Positions 60,629 to 64,000 of a stretch of 64,000 nt of DNA are shown here, piece by piece. Origin of the DNA: Pseudomonas piscis (GTDB lineage: Bacteria; Pseudomonadota; Gammaproteobacteria; Pseudomonadales; Pseudomonadaceae); NCBI RefSeq assembly GCF_009380155.1, contig NZ_WHUV01000001.1:806001-870000 (forward strand). Reading direction: 5' to 3'. Positions within the stretch are counted from its first letter, which is position 1; each line of letters opens with the position of its first letter. The notes below the pieces were generated by a model. The model made no database searches and was not told where the DNA came from. It was given only the letters and a program-made list of their open reading frames with translations. The translations under genes and the position numbers were made by a program.

Positions 60629-62131
60629 ATGAGCGACCTCAAGACCGAAGCGCAAGACCTGCAACAGGAAGAAAACGCCCTGATCGCCCTGCGCAAGGAA
60701 AAACTTGCCGCAGAGCGTGCCAAAGGCAATGCCTTCCCCAACGACTTCCGTCGCGACAGCTACTGCAACGATCTGCAGAAACAGTACGCGGACAAGACCA
60801 AGGAAGAGCTGGAAGCAGCGGCGATCCCGGTCAAGGTGGCAGGTCGCATCATGCTCAACCGTGGCTCGTTCATGGTGATCCAGGACATGACCGGCCGCAT
60901 CCAGGTCTACGTCAACCGCAAGACCCTGGCGGAAGAAACCCTGGCCGCGGTGAAGACCTGGGACCTGGGCGACATCATCAGCGCCGAAGGCACCCTGGCC
61001 CGTTCCGGCAAGGGCGACCTGTACGTCGAGATGACCAACGTGCGCCTGCTGACCAAGTCGCTGCGCCCGCTGCCGGACAAGCACCATGGCCTGACCGACA
61101 CCGAGCAGCGCTACCGCCAGCGCTACGTCGACCTGATGGTCAACGAGGAAACCCGCCACACCTTCCGCGTGCGCTCCCAGGTCATCGCCCACATCCGTAG
61201 CTTCCTGGCCAAGCGCGACTTCCTCGAAGTCGAGACGCCGATGCTGCAGACCATCCCTGGCGGCGCGGCGGCCAAGCCGTTCGAAACCCACCACAACGCC
61301 CTGGACATGGCCATGTTCCTGCGTATCGCGCCGGAGCTGTACCTCAAGCGCCTGGTTGTCGGCGGGTTTGAGAAAGTGTTCGAGATCAACCGCAACTTCC
61401 GTAACGAAGGCGTCTCGACTCGTCACAACCCTGAATTCACCATGCTCGAGTTCTACCAGGCCTACGCTGACTACAACGACAACATGGACCTCACCGAGGA
61501 ACTGTTCCGCGAGCTGGCGCAGCTGGTCCTGGGCAGCACCGACGTGCCGTACGGCGACAAGGTGTTCCACTTCGGCGAGCCGTTCGTACGCCTGTCGGTG
61601 TTCGACTCGATCCTCAAGTACAACCCGGAGCTGACCGCCGCCGACCTGCAGGATGTCGACCGCGCCCGCGAGATCGCCAAGAAGGCTGGCGCCAAGGTGC
61701 TGGGCCATGAAGGCCTGGGCAAGCTGCAGGTGATGATTTTCGAGGAGCTGGTGGAGCACAAGCTGGAGCAGCCGCACTTCATCACCGAGTACCCGTTCGA
61801 AGTTTCGCCACTGGCCCGTCGCAACGACGACAACCCGGCCGTGACCGACCGCTTCGAGCTGTTCATCGGTGGTCGCGAGATCGCCAACGCCTATTCCGAG
61901 CTCAACGATGCCGAGGACCAGGCCGAGCGCTTCCTGGCCCAGGTGGCCGAGAAGGACGCCGGTGACGACGAAGCCATGCACTACGACGCCGACTTCGTGC
62001 GGGCCCTGGAATACGGCATGCCGCCGACCGCCGGTGAAGGCATCGGCATCGACCGCCTGGTGATGCTGCTGACCAACTCGCCGTCGATCCGCGACGTGAT
62101 CCTGTTCCCGCACATGCGGCCCCAGGCCTGA
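60629..62131 (+). CDS. lysS: Lysyl-tRNA synthetase (class II)
   Basis: Charges tRNA-Lys. The 500-residue class II enzyme has the N-terminal OB-fold anticodon-binding domain (about 60-150; [20 protein letters not shown]). Catalytic motif 1 is [10 protein letters not shown], motif 2 is [18 protein letters not shown], and motif 3 is GIGIDRLVM near 474. AAPFxTHHN-like substrate residues (AKPFETHHN) are present. It is the standard prfB partner gene. A terminator follows. Confidence 0.98.
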   Translation: MSDLKTEAQDLQQEENALIALRKEKLAAERAKGNAFPNDFRRDSYCNDLQKQYADKTKEELEAAAIPVKVAGRIMLNRGSFMVIQDMTGRIQVYVNRKTLAEETLAAVKTWDLGDIISAEGTLARSGKGDLYVEMTNVRLLTKSLRPLPDKHHGLTDTEQRYRQRYVDLMVNEETRHTFRVRSQVIAHIRSFLAKRDFLEVETPMLQTIPGGAAAKPFETHHNALDMAMFLRIAPELYLKRLVVGGFEKVFEINRNFRNEGVSTRHNPEFTMLEFYQAYADYNDNMDLTEELFRELAQLVLGSTDVPYGDKVFHFGEPFVRLSVFDSILKYNPELTAADLQDVDRAREIAKKAGAKVLGHEGLGKLQVMIFEELVEHKLEQPHFITEYPFEVSPLARRNDDNPAVTDRFELFIGGREIANAYSELNDAEDQAERFLAQVAEKDAGDDEAMHYDADFVRALEYGMPPTAGEGIGIDRLVMLLTNSPSIRDVILFPHMRPQA

Positions 62132-62146
62132 CATGTCGTGAATGAG

Positions 62147-62173
62147 AAGCCGCCTTCACCAGGCGGCTTTTTA
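62147..62173 (+). terminator. Rho-independent terminator of prfB-lysS
   Basis: AAGCCGCC (62147-62154) pairs with GGCGGCTT around a 7-base loop, followed by TTTTAT, 16 bases after the lysS stop. Confidence 0.9.
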
Positions 62174-62236
62174 TTGTCTGGGTGGAACTGACGTACCGCT
62201 TCTGATTCCGTGTGACTGATAAGAGGAATACCTGTC

Positions 62237-62953
62237 GTGAACCGCGCAATTGCTCAAGAGGGTGCAGCTGGCATCGCCACCGCGGTGGCTGAAAGCGTTC
62301 AGTACCAGGGCCGCAAGGCCAGTCGCCAGGGCAGTGAACAGCGCCGACAGGAGATTCTCGATGCCGCCATGCGCATCGTCGTACGTGATGGCGTGCGGGC
62401 CGTGCGCCATCGCGCGGTAGCCGCCGAGGCCGGTGTGCCGCTATCGGCCACCACCTACTATTTCAAGGATATCGATGACCTGCTCACCGATACCTTCGCC
62501 CAATATGTCGAACGCAGCGCGGCGTTCATGGCCAAGCTGTGGACCAACAATGAAGGGCTGCTGCGGGAAATGGTCGCCTATGGCGACGGCAGCCCGGCGT
62601 GTCGTTCGCAACTGGCTGACGATATCGCGCGGATGACCGCCGACTACGTGCAGCGCCAGCTCAGCACCCGGCGCGAGCACCTGATGGCCGAGCAGGCGTT
62701 CCGCCAGGAGGCGCTGCTCAATCCGCGCCTGGCGCAGTTGGTGCGTTCGCACCAGCAGATCCTGCTGCAGGGCACTTGCCAGTTCTTCCAGGTCCTGGGA
62801 TCGCGGGAGCCACAGCAAGATGCCAAGGTGTTGACGTCTATAATCGGCCGAATGGAGTATCAGGGCCTGCTCAACGATGCCGAGCCTCTGGCCGACGAGG
62901 AAATGCTCGGCATCCTGACCCGCTACATGCACCTGGTGCTGGCCTCTGTATGA
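62237..62953 (+). CDS. TetR family regulator downstream of lysS
   Basis: A 238-residue regulator with a 30-residue unusual N-terminal extension. The HTH region (about 34-80; QRRQEILDAAMRIVVRDGVR, then SATTYYFKDIDDLLTD) comes next, and the ligand domain (about 90-235) last. The GTG at 62237 has AAGAGGAA upstream. In P. aeruginosa a TetR gene occupies the same place after lysS, so its presence is conserved. No palindrome clearly acting as an operator was found in the 83 bases upstream. Its target is unknown. Confidence 0.88.
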   Translation: MNRAIAQEGAAGIATAVAESVQYQGRKASRQGSEQRRQEILDAAMRIVVRDGVRAVRHRAVAAEAGVPLSATTYYFKDIDDLLTDTFAQYVERSAAFMAKLWTNNEGLLREMVAYGDGSPACRSQLADDIARMTADYVQRQLSTRREHLMAEQAFRQEALLNPRLAQLVRSHQQILLQGTCQFFQVLGSREPQQDAKVLTSIIGRMEYQGLLNDAEPLADEEMLGILTRYMHLVLASV

Positions 62954-63087
62954 GGTAGCGGCCCGGCCGGGAACGGATCAACCGGGCACCAGGTCAATTC
63001 AGGAGCGACGAGCTCTTCGTCGCAGCGGTACGCGTCCAGCGGGCCGCCCAGTAACAGGTTCGAGCGATTCAACAGAGGGAATTTCCG

Positions 63088-64000
63088 GTGGACGATTACC
63101 AGCAGACGATACGCACCTTGTCCGATCGCATAGTGCTGGCGCAGACACCGATCCGCGTGCTGGATGCGGTGAAGTGGGACGAGAGCATCCGTAAGGGTTT
63201 TCTCAAGGCCAAGGGCAAGGAAATGCCGGCGGTGGACCGCGCCTACTACGAAGGTCGCCCGCTGTCCTTCGACTCCGGCGCGGTGAAGCTGGAATTCCAG
63301 AACATCGAGCGCGACATCACTCGCCAGCTGGGCCAGTTCAACCCGGTGGGGCAGATCATGCGCCGCATGTGCAAGGAATACCGCATGGTGGTGCGCATGC
63401 TCGAGGCTCGCGGCACCGGCGACTTCGGCCTGATTTCCCAGGAACTGTACGGCGCCGCTTCGGATGCCTTCCATGCCGGCGACCCGACCCTGGCGGACCT
63501 CGGCCTGATGATGTCCGACTACCTGAACAACATCGACGGTCGTGGCGACCTCAAGGACGAGCCCAAGACCCTGAGCGCCAAGGATGCGGTGAGCCTGCTG
63601 CAGGGCCGGCTGAACAAGGTCTTCGGCGAGGCCGAGGAGACCATCCGGGTCTTCGAGTCCGACGGTATCGTCGCCGATGCGGCGGCGGGTGCCGACTACA
63701 TCAAGATCCGCAGCGATGCGATGTTCAACGACCGTGATGTAAGGGCCCTGGAAGTCCACGAAGGGCTGGTGCATGTAGGCACCACCCTGAACGGCTTGAA
63801 CCAGCCGATCTGCACCTTCCTGGCCAAGGGCCCACCCTCGTCGACGGTGACCCAGGAAGGCCTGGCGATCCTCATGGAGATCATCACCTTCGCCTCCTAC
63901 CCCAGCCGCCTGCGCAAGCTGACCAACCGGACCCGGGCCATCCACATGGTGGAGGAGGGGGCGGATTTCTTGCAGGTGTTCGAGTTCTTCCGCGAACAGG
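63088..64000 (+). CDS. QEGLA-motif / DUF1704 family protein (3' end outside window)
   Basis: Annotated in relatives as a flavohemoglobin expression-modulating QEGLA motif protein. The DUF1704 family is homologous to eukaryotic MATCAP/TMCP tyrosine carboxypeptidases. The visible 304 codons contain the zinc-binding HExxxH as HEGLVH (H224, E225, H229) and the QEGLA motif about 32 residues later (TQEGLAILME), whose Glu is the expected third metal ligand. GTG start at 63088 with AGAGGG upstream. The open frame runs off the window. The bacterial substrate is unknown; a metallopeptidase-like activity is inferred from the motif. Confidence 0.85.
   Translation, partial: MDDYQQTIRTLSDRIVLAQTPIRVLDAVKWDESIRKGFLKAKGKEMPAVDRAYYEGRPLSFDSGAVKLEFQNIERDITRQLGQFNPVGQIMRRMCKEYRMVVRMLEARGTGDFGLISQELYGAASDAFHAGDPTLADLGLMMSDYLNNIDGRGDLKDEPKTLSAKDAVSLLQGRLNKVFGEAEETIRVFESDGIVADAAAGADYIKIRSDAMFNDRDVRALEVHEGLVHVGTTLNGLNQPICTFLAKGPPSSTVTQEGLAILMEIITFASYPSRLRKLTNRTRAIHMVEEGADFLQVFEFFREQ

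Overview
The window is chromosomal DNA of a fluorescent Pseudomonas (P. fluorescens group, for example a P. protegens or P. chlororaphis relative). The evidence is high GC, strongly Pseudomonas-like codon use, REP-type palindromes, and gene order (ffh-rpsP-rimM-trmD-rplS, xerD-dsbC-hom-thrC, recJ-yaeQ, wspABCDEFR-prfB-lysS) that, as I recall it, matches one region of P. aeruginosa PAO1. No tRNA, rRNA, prophage, IS element or CRISPR array was seen.

Layout. 1-5.3 kb: two Nudix hydrolases, a gamma-carbonic-anhydrase-like protein, a DUF1289 protein, a VUT-family transporter behind a foldable leader, purT and an MFS transporter. 5.5-11.4 kb: the corB/corE-like pair divergent from ffh, then rpsP-rimM-trmD-rplS. 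11.4-18.5 kb: a thioesterase, a CPA antiporter, and xerD, dsbC, hom and thrC. 18.6-24.2 kb: a RocS1/RocR/RocA1-like signalling module, namely a BvgS-type hybrid kinase, a REC-EAL protein lacking key catalytic residues, and a convergent NarL-type regulator. 24.4-26.9 kb: a DUF3509 protein, a periplasmic binding protein and a CaiB-type CoA-transferase. 27.2-37.4 kb: a same-strand cluster of DUF2170, PspA/IM30, a YqiJ-like membrane OB-fold protein, a YqiK-like flotillin, a 1715-residue coiled-coil AAA+ ATPase and a single-HKD phospholipase-D-like protein. 37.4-50 kb: a TPR membrane protein, yaeQ (a MITE-like element abuts its stop codon), recJ, an OYE-family reductase, opgD, a GNAT, a TetR/DUF418 pair with a perfect operator-like palindrome, two envelope proteins and a DUF533 protein. 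50.2-58.7 kb: an intact wsp surface-sensing operon ending in the diguanylate cyclase WspR. 58.7-64 kb: a small membrane protein, prfB with its programmed frameshift, lysS, a TetR regulator and the start of a QEGLA/DUF1704 protein cut by the window edge.

How it works together. The window combines housekeeping translation and secretion genes with two c-di-GMP/surface-behaviour modules (Roc-like and Wsp). The strongest candidate for an incompletely described system is the 27.2-37.4 kb cluster. It combines an ESCRT-III-superfamily PspA, a flotillin scaffold with its OB-fold membrane partner, a giant AAA+ that could act as the remodelling motor, and a PLD-like enzyme. This looks like an envelope-stress or membrane-remodelling machine; that role is inference.
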